A DNA stretch of 64,000 nucleotides from Paludibacter sp. (lineage in GTDB: Bacteria; Bacteroidota; Bacteroidia; Bacteroidales; Paludibacteraceae). Below the pieces are notes generated by a model. The model worked only from the letters and a program-made list of their open reading frames with translations. It made no database searches and was not told the origin of the DNA. The stretch spans positions 1 to 64,000 of the forward strand of contig JAQUWU010000004.1 in the NCBI GenBank assembly GCA_028692715.1, given 5' to 3'. This document shows positions 54,985 through 62,993 of the stretch, one piece after another; position 1 is the stretch's first letter, and every line of letters begins with the position of its first letter. The position numbers and the translations under genes are program-made.

Positions 54985-57123
54985 ATGACAAACGAAATAA
55001 TTCCACAAAAATTCATATCATTAATTTCCACTTCCCTTCAACTCTCCGAAAAACAAGTACGTAATGCTATTCAGCTTTTTGAAGAAGGCGCAACTATTCC
55101 ATTTATAAGTCGTTACCGTAAGGAAATGACCGAAGGAATGGATGAAGTTCAACTGGGTGATACAAAAGATCAATACGATAAACTCTGCGAATTAGCAAAA
55201 CGTAAACTGGCTATTCTGAAATCGATAGAAGAACAGGAGAAACTCACGGATGAACTAAAAGCCAGAATTGATAATTGCTGGAACATTACCGAACTGGAAG
55301 ATATTTACCTGCCCTACAAACCCAAACGTAGAACTAAAGCCGAAATTGCCCGTGAAAAGGGATTGGAACCATTGGCGAAAATCTTGATGTCTCAGCATTC
55401 AAATGATGTTAGTCGAATAGCTCAACCATTTGTAAATGATAAGGTTGAAAGTGTTGACGATGCCTTGGCCGGAGCAAGGGATATTATTGCAGAATGGATA
55501 AACGAAAGTGAAGCAGCCCGAAATTCAATTCGTTTGATTTTTGCACGGGAGGCCATTATTTCTTCAAAATTAATTAAAGGAAAAGAGGAAGAAGCTCAGA
55601 AGTACAGAGATTATTTTGATATGAGCGAGAAACTGGCAAAATGTTCATCTCACCGCTTATTAGCAATGCGTCGTGGAGAAACCGAAGGATTTTTACGGGT
55701 CAATATTTCGCCAGAAGATGATCATTGTCTCGAAAAGTTGGACCGGATTTTTGTGAAAGGAGAAACTGAATCATCGGAGCAAGTGGCCGATGCCGTGACT
55801 GATGCTTATAAACGATTGCTGAAACCGAGTATTGAAACTGAATTTGCAGCCGAAAGTAAGGCAAAAGCCGATACAGAAGCTATTCGGGTTTTTGCCGAGA
55901 ATCTTCGTCAGCTTTTACTGGCACCTCCATTGGGACAAAAAAGGGTGTTGGGTATCGATCCCGGTTTCCGGACAGGTTGTAAAGTGGTTTGTTTGGATGC
56001 TCAGGGGAATTTATTGCACAACGAAACCATTTATCCTCATCCGCCGGTAAATGAACAGGCACAAGCTATGCGCAAAGTGCAGAAAATGGTTGAAGCTTAT
56101 GATATTCAGGCTGTTGCTATAGGAAATGGAACAGCCGGTCGTGAAACGGAACAATTTATGCAAAATACGCGTTTCGACCGTGAAGTGAAACTTTTTGTGG
56201 TGAGTGAAAATGGTGCTTCTATTTATTCCGCATCAAAAATTGCCCGTGATGAATTTCCGGATTATGATGTAACGGTTCGTGGAGCAGTTTCGATCGGTCG
56301 AAGATTAATGGATCCATTGGCAGAGCTGGTGAAAATTGATCCAAAATCTATTGGAGTTGGTCAGTATCAACACGATGTGAATCAAACACAATTGAAAAAA
56401 TCCTTGGATCAGACCGTTGAAAATGCTGTCAATAGGGTAGGAGTGAACCTTAATACTGCCAGCAAACATTTGTTGACTTATATTTCAGGACTTGGCCCTC
56501 AATTAGCACAAAATATTGTTGATTTCAGAGCTGAAAATGGTGCATTCAAAAATAGAAAGAAATTGATGAAAGTTCCGAAAATGGGTGCAAAAACCTTTGA
56601 ACAATGTGCCGGATTTCTTCGTATCCCAGATGCTGAAAACTTATTGGATAATTCAGCTGTGCATCCTGAAAGTTATGGAATTGTAGAGCAAATGGCAAAA
56701 GATTTAAAAGTAGAGGTAAAGGAGTTAATTGAAAATAAAGAATTAAAGAAAACTCTTGATTTACAAAAATACATCACGTCAAAAGTAGGTTTGCCGACCT
56801 TAAATGATATTTTGCTTGAACTTGAGAAACCCGGAAGAGACCCGAGAAGTGGCATTAAGGTTTTTGAATTTGATGCAAATGTGAAAACAATTCTTGACTT
56901 GCGAACTGACATGGAATTGCCCGGAATAGTGACTAATATTACCAATTTTGGTGCATTTGTGGATATAGGTATCAAGGAAAACGGATTGATTCATATCTCT
57001 CAAATGGCTGACCGCTTTATCAGCAATCCAGCTGAGGTCGTATCTGTACATCAACATGTGAAAGTAAAAATCATGGAAGTGGATATTGCTCGTAAACGAG
57101 TGCAACTGAAACTTTTAAAGTAA
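54985..57123 (+). CDS. tex: Tex-family RNA-binding transcription accessory protein
   Basis: 712 residues with the complete Tex layout: N-terminal helical domain ('GATIPFISRYRKEMTEGMDEVQL'), YqgF/RNase H-like fold ('RVLGIDPGFRTGCKVVCLDAQGNLL', 'AVAIGNGTAGRETEQF'), 'SASKIARDEFPDYDVTVRGAVSIGRRLMDPLAELVKIDPKSIGVGQYQHDV', a helix-hairpin-helix pair, and a C-terminal S1 domain ('GIVTNITNFGAFVDIGIKENGLIHIS'). Cytoplasmic; links transcription and RNA handling. The 144-nt gap after it is plain AT-rich sequence. Confidence 0.96.
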   Translation: MTNEIIPQKFISLISTSLQLSEKQVRNAIQLFEEGATIPFISRYRKEMTEGMDEVQLGDTKDQYDKLCELAKRKLAILKSIEEQEKLTDELKARIDNCWNITELEDIYLPYKPKRRTKAEIAREKGLEPLAKILMSQHSNDVSRIAQPFVNDKVESVDDALAGARDIIAEWINESEAARNSIRLIFAREAIISSKLIKGKEEEAQKYRDYFDMSEKLAKCSSHRLLAMRRGETEGFLRVNISPEDDHCLEKLDRIFVKGETESSEQVADAVTDAYKRLLKPSIETEFAAESKAKADTEAIRVFAENLRQLLLAPPLGQKRVLGIDPGFRTGCKVVCLDAQGNLLHNETIYPHPPVNEQAQAMRKVQKMVEAYDIQAVAIGNGTAGRETEQFMQNTRFDREVKLFVVSENGASIYSASKIARDEFPDYDVTVRGAVSIGRRLMDPLAELVKIDPKSIGVGQYQHDVNQTQLKKSLDQTVENAVNRVGVNLNTASKHLLTYISGLGPQLAQNIVDFRAENGAFKNRKKLMKVPKMGAKTFEQCAGFLRIPDAENLLDNSAVHPESYGIVEQMAKDLKVEVKELIENKELKKTLDLQKYITSKVGLPTLNDILLELEKPGRDPRSGIKVFEFDANVKTILDLRTDMELPGIVTNITNFGAFVDIGIKENGLIHISQMADRFISNPAEVVSVHQHVKVKIMEVDIARKRVQLKLLK

Positions 57124-57267
57124 ACAGAAGACCCTTTTGAATGAATTCATTCTCTAAAAATAGGTTAAAAGGTTAAGCGTTTTATTCGTTTTTTTTAGTT
57201 TGGCACAAATAATGATTTACAGTAGGAAATTAATATTATTTGATGTTAAATTTAAAAATGTGATAAA

Positions 57268-57870
57268 ATGAAAACAACATTTAAATACCTGTTTATTGTC
57301 ATCTTATCAATTAGCTGTTTTTCTGAATCACAGGCACAATATTTTAAAAATAATCGTGATTATAAAGTGAGTCATGCAAAAAAAAGTTGGAATCTTGGTG
57401 CTGATTTGAATTTTGGACAAGATTTCTATTCCCGTGACTTTCATATTGGCTATGGTATTTCTGATAGATTTGATGGCAATAGGAAAGCATACTGGAAAAT
57501 TGGTGCAGATATAAACTGGACAAATTATGTACTTTTTGATAATTATGGCTTTTCCTATTTTGATAATAGCTCCACATATTCCACAACTTCTGTTTCTTTT
57601 CCATTTTATTTAGGTTACGATATAAGAAAAACAATGTTTACCGGTTTAAATCTTTATGCTGGTCCTGTTTATGATTTCATTCTATTTTCCAGACTAAACG
57701 GTCAATCCTATTATGATATAGATCAAGGTCAGTGGGGATTTACAGTTGGGACAAAATTAAAATTTCTGGCATTTTTTAGTGCAGGTGTTGCATTAAAATA
57801 TTATCCAAACTCTTTATTTAATGATGGAGGCTTGAACCGTACTTCTTTGAGTTTTTCAGTAGGGTTCTAA
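57268..57870 (+). CDS. Predicted outer membrane beta-barrel protein, unknown function
   Basis: 200 residues. A signal peptide to 'SESQAQ', then alternating hydrophobic/aromatic strands ('WNLGADLNFGQDFYSRDFHIGYGI', 'YWKIGADINWTNYVLFDNYGF', 'FPFYLGYDIRKTMFTGLNLYAGPVYDFILF', 'GFTVGTKLKFLAFFSAGVALKYYP') and a terminal aromatic F. This fits an 8- to 10-stranded OmpW/OmpX-like barrel (outer membrane protein beta-barrel family). Nothing indicates a substrate, and its neighbours are unrelated housekeeping genes. Confidence 0.8.
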   Translation: MKTTFKYLFIVILSISCFSESQAQYFKNNRDYKVSHAKKSWNLGADLNFGQDFYSRDFHIGYGISDRFDGNRKAYWKIGADINWTNYVLFDNYGFSYFDNSSTYSTTSVSFPFYLGYDIRKTMFTGLNLYAGPVYDFILFSRLNGQSYYDIDQGQWGFTVGTKLKFLAFFSAGVALKYYPNSLFNDGGLNRTSLSFSVGF

Positions 57871-57940
57871 TTAGAGTGTGTTTATTTTGACTTAAGCAGA
57901 CAAAATCAGTGTAAATAATTTTTGCAGTGATTTTGTTTTT

Positions 57941-57976
57941 TTTGTTTCAATAATCTTACGGAAAAGACTATCTTTG
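57941..57976 (+). promoter_or_regulatory. Promoter for the DUF4494-yggS pair
   Basis: TTTG (57941-57944), 24 nt, TATCTTTG (57969-57976). The -7 box is a perfect TAnnTTTG and lies 41 nt before the ATG at 58018. Confidence 0.6.
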
Positions 57977-58017
57977 TAGTAAATAAATAGTAACGATAAC
58001 CCCAAAAATAAACACGT

Positions 58018-58449
58018 ATGCACAATTGGTTCGAATGTAAAATAAAATACGAAAAAACAGCTGAAGAAGGAAAAATAGTAAAAGTGAATGAATCATATCT
58101 GGTAGATGCGATGACATTTTCTGAAGCAGAAGAAAGAATTAATAAAGAGATGGAACCATTTATAAGTGGTGAATTTTCAGTTGCAAACATTCGTAGAGCC
58201 CGCATAAACGAAATGTTTTTTAATGAAACAGGCGATAAATGGTATCGTTGTAAAGTGTTTTTTATTACGCTCGACGAAGAAAAAGGAATTGAGAAGCGTA
58301 TAGCAACCACGATGATGGTTCAGGCCAATGATTTGAAAGAAGCCTGGGATGGTTTACACGAAGGTATGAAAGGCTCTATGGCAGATTATACAGTAGCTGC
58401 TATTACTGAAACAACCATTATGGATGTTTATAAATACGAAGCTGAGTAA
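58018..58449 (+). CDS. DUF4494 protein
   Basis: A 143-residue cytoplasmic protein matching DUF4494: 'WFECKIKYEKTAEEGKIVKVNESYLVDAMTFSEAEERI', 'ANIRRARINEMFFNETGDKWYRCKVFFITLDE' and 'MVQANDLKEAWDGLHEGMKGSMADYTVAAITETTIMDVY'. No signal, membrane segment or catalytic motif is seen. Widely conserved in Bacteroidales but uncharacterised. It shares a promoter region with yggS 47 nt downstream. Confidence 0.88.
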   Translation: MHNWFECKIKYEKTAEEGKIVKVNESYLVDAMTFSEAEERINKEMEPFISGEFSVANIRRARINEMFFNETGDKWYRCKVFFITLDEEKGIEKRIATTMMVQANDLKEAWDGLHEGMKGSMADYTVAAITETTIMDVYKYEAE

Positions 58450-58496
58450 AAATACTTTTTTTTAATATTTTGTCAACTACATACTACCAACTAATA

Positions 58497-59165
58497 ATGT
58501 CTATCCAATCAAACATACAAAATATTCGTCAGTTCATTCCAGCGGATGTAAAATTGGTTTGTGTTTCTAAGTATCATCCCAATGAAGCTATAGAAGAAGC
58601 ATATTCCTGTGGTGAACGGGTTTTTGGTGAAAGTAAGGTACAGGAAATGTGTGGTAAATATGAAATGCTTCCAAAAGATATTGAGTGGCATTTTATAGGT
58701 CATTTACAAAGCAATAAAATTAAAAGCATAGTTCCCTTTGTTTCGCTCATTCATGGTGTGGATTCATTCAAACTTCTGACTGAAATTAATAAACACGCTG
58801 AAAAGGCCAATAGAAAAGTGAATTGTTTACTTCAGGTACATATAGCTCAGGAAGAAACAAAATTTGGTTTTTCGGAGCGAGAATTGATTGAAGTACTATC
58901 CGGAAATGAGTGGAAAAATTTGAAAAATGTTCAAATTTGTGGTTTAATGGGAATGGCAACATTTAGCAATAGCGAAAATCAGGTACGGGCTGAATTTAAG
59001 ACCCTCAAAAATTTATTTTCAAAACTTAAAGCTGATTTTTTTCCAACCGAAGACTCATTTAAAGAAATATCTATGGGCATGTCCGCCGATTTCAAATTGG
59101 CCATTGATGAAGGAAGTTCTATGGTCAGAATTGGCAGTTCGATATTCGGAAATAGGATATACTAA
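58497..59165 (+). CDS. yggS: YggS-family PLP-binding protein
   Basis: 222 residues of the alanine-racemase-fold PLP homeostasis family. The PLP lysine is in 'VKLVCVSKYHPNEAIEEAY'. Other motifs are 'GERVFGESKVQEM', 'DIEWHFIGHLQSNKIKSI', 'LLQVHIAQEETKFGF', 'CGLMGMATF', 'ISMGMSADFKLAIDEGSSMVRIGSSIFG'. It has no racemase activity in known members and buffers pyridoxal phosphate. ATG 58497 is preferred to an in-frame TTG at 58470. A strong terminator follows. Confidence 0.94.
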   Translation: MSIQSNIQNIRQFIPADVKLVCVSKYHPNEAIEEAYSCGERVFGESKVQEMCGKYEMLPKDIEWHFIGHLQSNKIKSIVPFVSLIHGVDSFKLLTEINKHAEKANRKVNCLLQVHIAQEETKFGFSERELIEVLSGNEWKNLKNVQICGLMGMATFSNSENQVRAEFKTLKNLFSKLKADFFPTEDSFKEISMGMSADFKLAIDEGSSMVRIGSSIFGNRIY

Positions 59166-59181
59166 ACAAACTTTATTATTG

Positions 59182-59216
59182 AAAAAGCCTCACAGAATTT
59201 CTGTGAGGCTTTTTTT
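59182..59216 (+). terminator. Intrinsic terminator after yggS
   Basis: AGCCTCACAG (59186-59195) pairs perfectly with CTGTGAGGCT (59201-59210), extended by an A-run and a T7 tail. It lies 17 nt after the yggS stop and before the convergent exuT-like gene. Confidence 0.92.
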
Positions 59217-59263
59217 GATTTATATAACTATCAAACTATTATAAATCGGAAATTCTCTTTAAT

Positions 59264-60727
59264 TTACTCTGTTACGATTGGTTTATAGGTAGGAACTAAT
59301 AATTTCATTACACCCCAACCAATAAGATAAGCTACCGCACAGAATGAAAATATAATAAAATAGCCGGCTTCTTCACCTTTGAATCCCATAAATACCATTT
59401 GAGTATTTCCTGCAAAATCAAATAAAACTCCAGAGCTTTTATTTATAATTACTGACCCAAGTCCACCTGCTAAACCACCAATCCCGGTTATAGTTGCAAT
59501 AGCTGTACGTGGGAACATATCGCCTACTGTTGAGAATATGTTTGCTGACCATGCTTGATGAGCTGCACCTGCTATACCAATAATAATTACCGGTAACCAA
59601 TAAGATATATGTCCCAAAGGTTGTGCAACAAGGGCTAATAGAGGAAAAAATGCAAAAATCAACATAGATTTCATACGACCTGCATACGGATTCATTCCTT
59701 TTTTGTTAACAAAATAACTAGGCAGCCAACCACCAATAATTGATAATAAAGTTATTGCATAAAGTACAAATAAAGCAATTTGACTTTGTGGGTCGGATGA
59801 TTTAAGACCATATACTGAACTTAAATAAGATGGTGTCCAGAATAAGTAGAACCACCATACACCATCGGTCATAAATTTACCAAAAGCAAAGGCCCATGTT
59901 TGTTTGTATTTTAACAACTGTACAAACTTAAGTTTCTTCTCATTTGCTGTATTTGCATTTGGGTTTAATGCTGTTTCGGCTTTTAAATCCTGCTGAATAT
60001 ATTCTAATTCAGCAGCATTTACTTTTGGATGCACTTCAGGTTTTTGATAAACAAACAACCAGAATCCCATCCAAATGAAACCAAAACCACCAATAATGAT
60101 AAATGACATTTCCCAACCATATCGTTCTGCAATAAGTGGAATAATTACCGGTGAAGCCAAAGCTCCTACAGTTGCTCCGGCATTAAAAATGCTGGTTGCA
60201 TAGGCTCGGTCTTTTTTAGGGAAATACTCTGCTGTAGTTTTAATGGCTGCCGGAAAGTTCCCAGCTTCACCTATTGCTAATACAAATCGAGCAAAGACGA
60301 ATATAACTACACTCACATTCATTACCCTACCAATATTATTGGTTAGCGCAATGGCCTCTTTCGCTCCTTCGAATCCTACAAACCATTCACCAGCAACAAT
60401 ACCAGAAGTAGCAATCCCTGCAAATGCATGAAGTATTGCACCAATTGACCAAATAAATATTGCTACAAGAAATCCTTTCTTAGTATCTAACCAATCTATA
60501 AATCGACCAGCAAATAACATTCCAATTGCATAAAACAAAGAGAATAATGAGGTGATGGTTCCATAATCGTCGTTAGTCCAATGAAACTCAGGTGCAATAA
60601 AGTCCTTCCAGGTTAACGAAAGAACTTGTCGATCGAGATAGTTGATAGTAGTAGCAAAAAACAACATTCCTACGATTGTCCATCGGTAGTTGGTCATTTT
60701 TTGTGTTACTTCGCTAATTTTGCTCAT
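59264..60727 (-). CDS. exuT: MFS hexuronate transporter (ExuT-like, ACS family)
   Basis: 487 residues with twelve helices of the anion:cation symporter family: 'TTINYLDRQVLSLTWKDFIAPEFHWT' in helix 1, 'LFSLFYAIGMLFAGRFIDWLDTKKGF' (MFS loop), 'FARFVLAIGEAGNFPAAIKTTAEYFPKKDRAYATSIFNAGATVGALASPVII'. The RF..GEAGNFPA and NYLDRQ motifs are shared with ExuT/GudP/DgoT carriers. Hexuronate is the likely substrate because it follows kdgK and KDPG aldolase by only 30 nt and lies downstream of uxaC. It is longer than E. coli ExuT. Confidence 0.85.
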   Translation of the reverse strand: MSKISEVTQKMTNYRWTIVGMLFFATTINYLDRQVLSLTWKDFIAPEFHWTNDDYGTITSLFSLFYAIGMLFAGRFIDWLDTKKGFLVAIFIWSIGAILHAFAGIATSGIVAGEWFVGFEGAKEAIALTNNIGRVMNVSVVIFVFARFVLAIGEAGNFPAAIKTTAEYFPKKDRAYATSIFNAGATVGALASPVIIPLIAERYGWEMSFIIIGGFGFIWMGFWLFVYQKPEVHPKVNAAELEYIQQDLKAETALNPNANTANEKKLKFVQLLKYKQTWAFAFGKFMTDGVWWFYLFWTPSYLSSVYGLKSSDPQSQIALFVLYAITLLSIIGGWLPSYFVNKKGMNPYAGRMKSMLIFAFFPLLALVAQPLGHISYWLPVIIIGIAGAAHQAWSANIFSTVGDMFPRTAIATITGIGGLAGGLGSVIINKSSGVLFDFAGNTQMVFMGFKGEEAGYFIIFSFCAVAYLIGWGVMKLLVPTYKPIVTE

Positions 60728-60757
60728 GTTTTTTAGATATTAGTTTATAAAGTTAAA

Positions 60758-61423
60758 TTATTTTTTTATTTTTTGTATGATGGCTAATGTATCACTACAT
60801 AGTCTTGTGATTTCCGCCCAATTGCCTGCTTTCATTACGTCGGCAGGAAAAAGGTTAGAACCCATACCGACACAAGTTGCTCCTGCATTAAACCATGTTT
60901 TTAGGTTTGCTTCTTCTGGTTTCACTCCACCGGTTATCATTAGGTTAGACCATGGCATTGGTGCTTTCAATCCTTTTACAAAACCGGCACCCAACACATC
61001 TCCCGGGAACACTTTGCAAATGTCGCAACCTGCTTCCTGTGCAAAACCAACTTCAGAAACCGATCCACACCCTGGTGCATAAGGAATTAATCGACGATTT
61101 GCTACTTTTGCAATGTCAGGATTGAATAAGGGACCAACAATAAAGTTAGCTCCCAATTGAATGTAAAGTGCAGTTGTGGGAGCGTCTACGATAGAACCGA
61201 CACCCATAATCATTTCGGGACATTCTTTGGCGGCATATTTTACCAATTCTCCAAAAACCTCATGGGCAAACTCGCCACGGTTTGTGAATTCAAATGCACG
61301 TACACCACCATCGTAACACGCTTTTACGACTTTTTTTGATACTTCAATATCACTATTGTAAAAAACCGGAACCATGCCGGTTTCTTTCATAGCTGTAATT
61401 ACTTGAACTTTGTTGAATTTCAT
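60758..61423 (-). CDS. kdgA: Bifunctional KDPG/KHG aldolase
   Basis: A 221-residue class I aldolase splitting 2-keto-3-deoxy-6-phosphogluconate into pyruvate and glyceraldehyde-3-phosphate. Seen are '[35 protein letters not shown]' (catalytic Glu), '[29 protein letters not shown]', '[12 protein letters not shown]', and the Schiff-base lysine in '[13 protein letters not shown]', with the phosphate loop '[11 protein letters not shown]'. Last step of hexuronate breakdown, after KdgK. Two start-proximal repeats precede the ATG. Confidence 0.93.
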   Translation of the reverse strand: MKFNKVQVITAMKETGMVPVFYNSDIEVSKKVVKACYDGGVRAFEFTNRGEFAHEVFGELVKYAAKECPEMIMGVGSIVDAPTTALYIQLGANFIVGPLFNPDIAKVANRRLIPYAPGCGSVSEVGFAQEAGCDICKVFPGDVLGAGFVKGLKAPMPWSNLMITGGVKPEEANLKTWFNAGATCVGMGSNLFPADVMKAGNWAEITRLCSDTLAIIQKIKK

Positions 61424-61433
61424 TTTGTGTAAT

Positions 61434-61580
61434 ATTACCCCCGACCCCTAAAGGAGAGGAGGAAAAGTTAGTATTGTTTTACCCCTAACCCCTAAAGGGG
61501 AATAAGAGTTGTATGTATTGATTTTTACAAATAATTTATAAACGAAAGTAATTCAGTCCCCCTTTAGGGGTTAAGGGTTT
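61434..61580 (-). repeat. Three family A palindromes between kdgK and kdgA
   Basis: A stop-proximal copy at 61557-61577 starts 3 nt after the kdgK stop. Two start-oriented copies, 61480-61502 and 61437-61460, lead up to the kdgA ATG. The same opposed arrangement is seen at the nuoCD-nuoH and nuoB-nuoCD junctions. Confidence 0.8.
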
Positions 61581-62606
61581 TTATCTTTGAACTCGTCCGC
61601 TGGCATCACCTCCGGCCAATGCTTCAACTTCTTCAATGGATACTAAGTTGAAATCACCATTTACAGTGTGTTTCAAAGCTGATGCAGCAACTGCAAATTC
61701 CAATGCTTCTCCTTGGTTTGGTTTTGTTAATAAACCGTGGATAATACCACCAGAAAATGAATCGCCACCTCCAACTCGGTCGATAATCGGATCAATGTCA
61801 TAACGTTTTGAGGTGTAAAATTCATTTCCATCATAAATCATTGCTTTCCAACCATTGTGTGTTGCAGAGAATGATTCACGTAAGGTTGAAACAACATATT
61901 TGAAGTCAAACTCTTTAGCCATCTGAGTGAAAATACCTTTATAGCCTTCAGCATCGGTATGTCCTGCTTCAACATCAGAATCGGGTTTAAAACCTAAACA
62001 AAGCTCAGCATCTTCTTCGTTTCCAATACATACATCTACATATTGCATCAAGGGACGCATAATAGATTGTGCTTTTTCTTTTGTCCAAAGTTTCTTACGG
62101 AAGTTTAAGTCAACAGAAACTGTAACACCATTACGTTTAGCTGCTTGACAAGCAAGTTTAGTTAATTCGGCGGATTTGTCTGAAATGGCAGGTGTAATAC
62201 CTGACCAGTGAAACCAATCGGCTCCTTTCATGATGGCATCAAAATCGAAATCGGAAGCATCAGCCTCTGCAATTGCCGAATGGGCACGGTCATAAATTAC
62301 TTTACTTGGTCGCATTGATGCACCGGTTTCAAGGTAGTAAATACCTACTCTGTCACCTCCACGCGCAATAAAATCGGTATTAACACCAAATTTACGCAAT
62401 GCATTAACAGCCGATTGTCCAATCTCGTGAGTTGGCAGTTTTGATACAAAATAAGCTTCATGTCCATAGTTTGCACAGCTAACAGCAACATTTGCTTCTC
62501 CTCCACCATAAACAACATCAAATGCATCTGATTGAACAAAGCGCATGTTGCCGGGAGTCGATAAACGGAGCATAATTTCTCCTAAAGTTACAATCTTTTT
62601 ACTCAT
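61581..62606 (-). CDS. kdgK: 2-keto-3-deoxygluconate kinase (PfkB family)
   Basis: A 341-residue PfkB sugar kinase. N-terminal 'IVTLGEIMLRLSTPGNMRFVQSDAFDVVYGGGEANVAVSCANYGHEAYFVSKLP' has the substrate-binding GG pair; the C-terminal PfkB signature is 'IDRVGGGDSFSGGIIHGLL' with the catalytic Asp. 'TVSVDLNFRKKLW' is typical of KdgK. It phosphorylates KDG to KDPG for the aldolase encoded next. Its own promoter seems to lie at 62657-62691, so it can be transcribed apart from uxaC. Confidence 0.93.
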   Translation of the reverse strand: MSKKIVTLGEIMLRLSTPGNMRFVQSDAFDVVYGGGEANVAVSCANYGHEAYFVSKLPTHEIGQSAVNALRKFGVNTDFIARGGDRVGIYYLETGASMRPSKVIYDRAHSAIAEADASDFDFDAIMKGADWFHWSGITPAISDKSAELTKLACQAAKRNGVTVSVDLNFRKKLWTKEKAQSIMRPLMQYVDVCIGNEEDAELCLGFKPDSDVEAGHTDAEGYKGIFTQMAKEFDFKYVVSTLRESFSATHNGWKAMIYDGNEFYTSKRYDIDPIIDRVGGGDSFSGGIIHGLLTKPNQGEALEFAVAASALKHTVNGDFNLVSIEEVEALAGGDASGRVQR

Positions 62607-62656
62607 TACTAAATATTGAAATGTTTAATGTGAAATAATTTAATTAATTGGTTGAC

Positions 62657-62691
62657 CAAAAATACTGCTTTTTTTTGAATAAAGGGTCAAA
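62657..62691 (-). promoter_or_regulatory. Promoter for kdgK-kdgA-exuT
   Basis: On the minus strand TTTG (62688-62691), 23 nt, then TATTTTTG (62657-62664), 50 nt before the kdgK ATG. A second TATTTTTG at 62688-62695 overlaps the -33 element, so two starts are possible. Confidence 0.6.
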
Positions 62692-62748
62692 AATAGTTCA
62701 TATTTGGATGACTATAGTGTAAAAATTGATATTTAAAGTGAACTATTT
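62691..62748. promoter_or_regulatory. 10-bp inverted repeat, possible operator
   Basis: AAATAGTTCA (62691-62700) and TGAACTATTT (62739-62748) are perfect inverted copies 38 bp apart, directly upstream of and touching the kdgK -33 box. A repressor or activator of the uronate genes could bind here; no regulator gene is in view. Confidence 0.45.
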
Positions 62749-62933
62749 GTTCGTTATTTAATATCTTAGTATTAAAAAAGAATAAAGATAGAATTTTTAT
62801 AAATAATACCGATTGTAAAAACAATACAGCCCAATTTCGACTTTCCCTGCTACAACCAGAGCAAGTTCAGCTTATTGCTTAATTTGTTTGTTCCGATACT
62901 CGGAATCTCGAAATACTTGATAAACATCGGCAT

Positions 62934-62986
62934 TACCAACTGTAGACATTCAAAATGAATGGATCATTTTAAATGTACAGTTGGTA
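62934..62986 (-). terminator. Long hairpin after uxaC
   Basis: TACCAACTGTA (62934-62944) and TACAGTTGGTA (62976-62986) form a perfect 11-bp stem, with further inner pairing CATT/AATG and AAAT/ATTT. It ends 7 nt after the uxaC stop. There is no U-run in uxaC sense, so it may be a transcript-end stabiliser or processing hairpin instead of a classical terminator. Confidence 0.5.
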
Positions 62987-62993
62987 TAAACTA

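Larger units (their letters stand above)
62607..62993. other. 387-nt regulatory gap between uxaC and kdgK
   Basis: It contains a promoter for kdgK, a 10-bp inverted repeat of operator type, a small TTCCGA TAC TCGGAA palindrome (62891-62905) and a long hairpin just after uxaC. No coding frame is seen. Confidence 0.7.

Noticed and set aside
62934-62986. Integron attC site
   Set aside because: The stem lacks the R'' and R' core-site pattern, and no integrase or cassette array is present.
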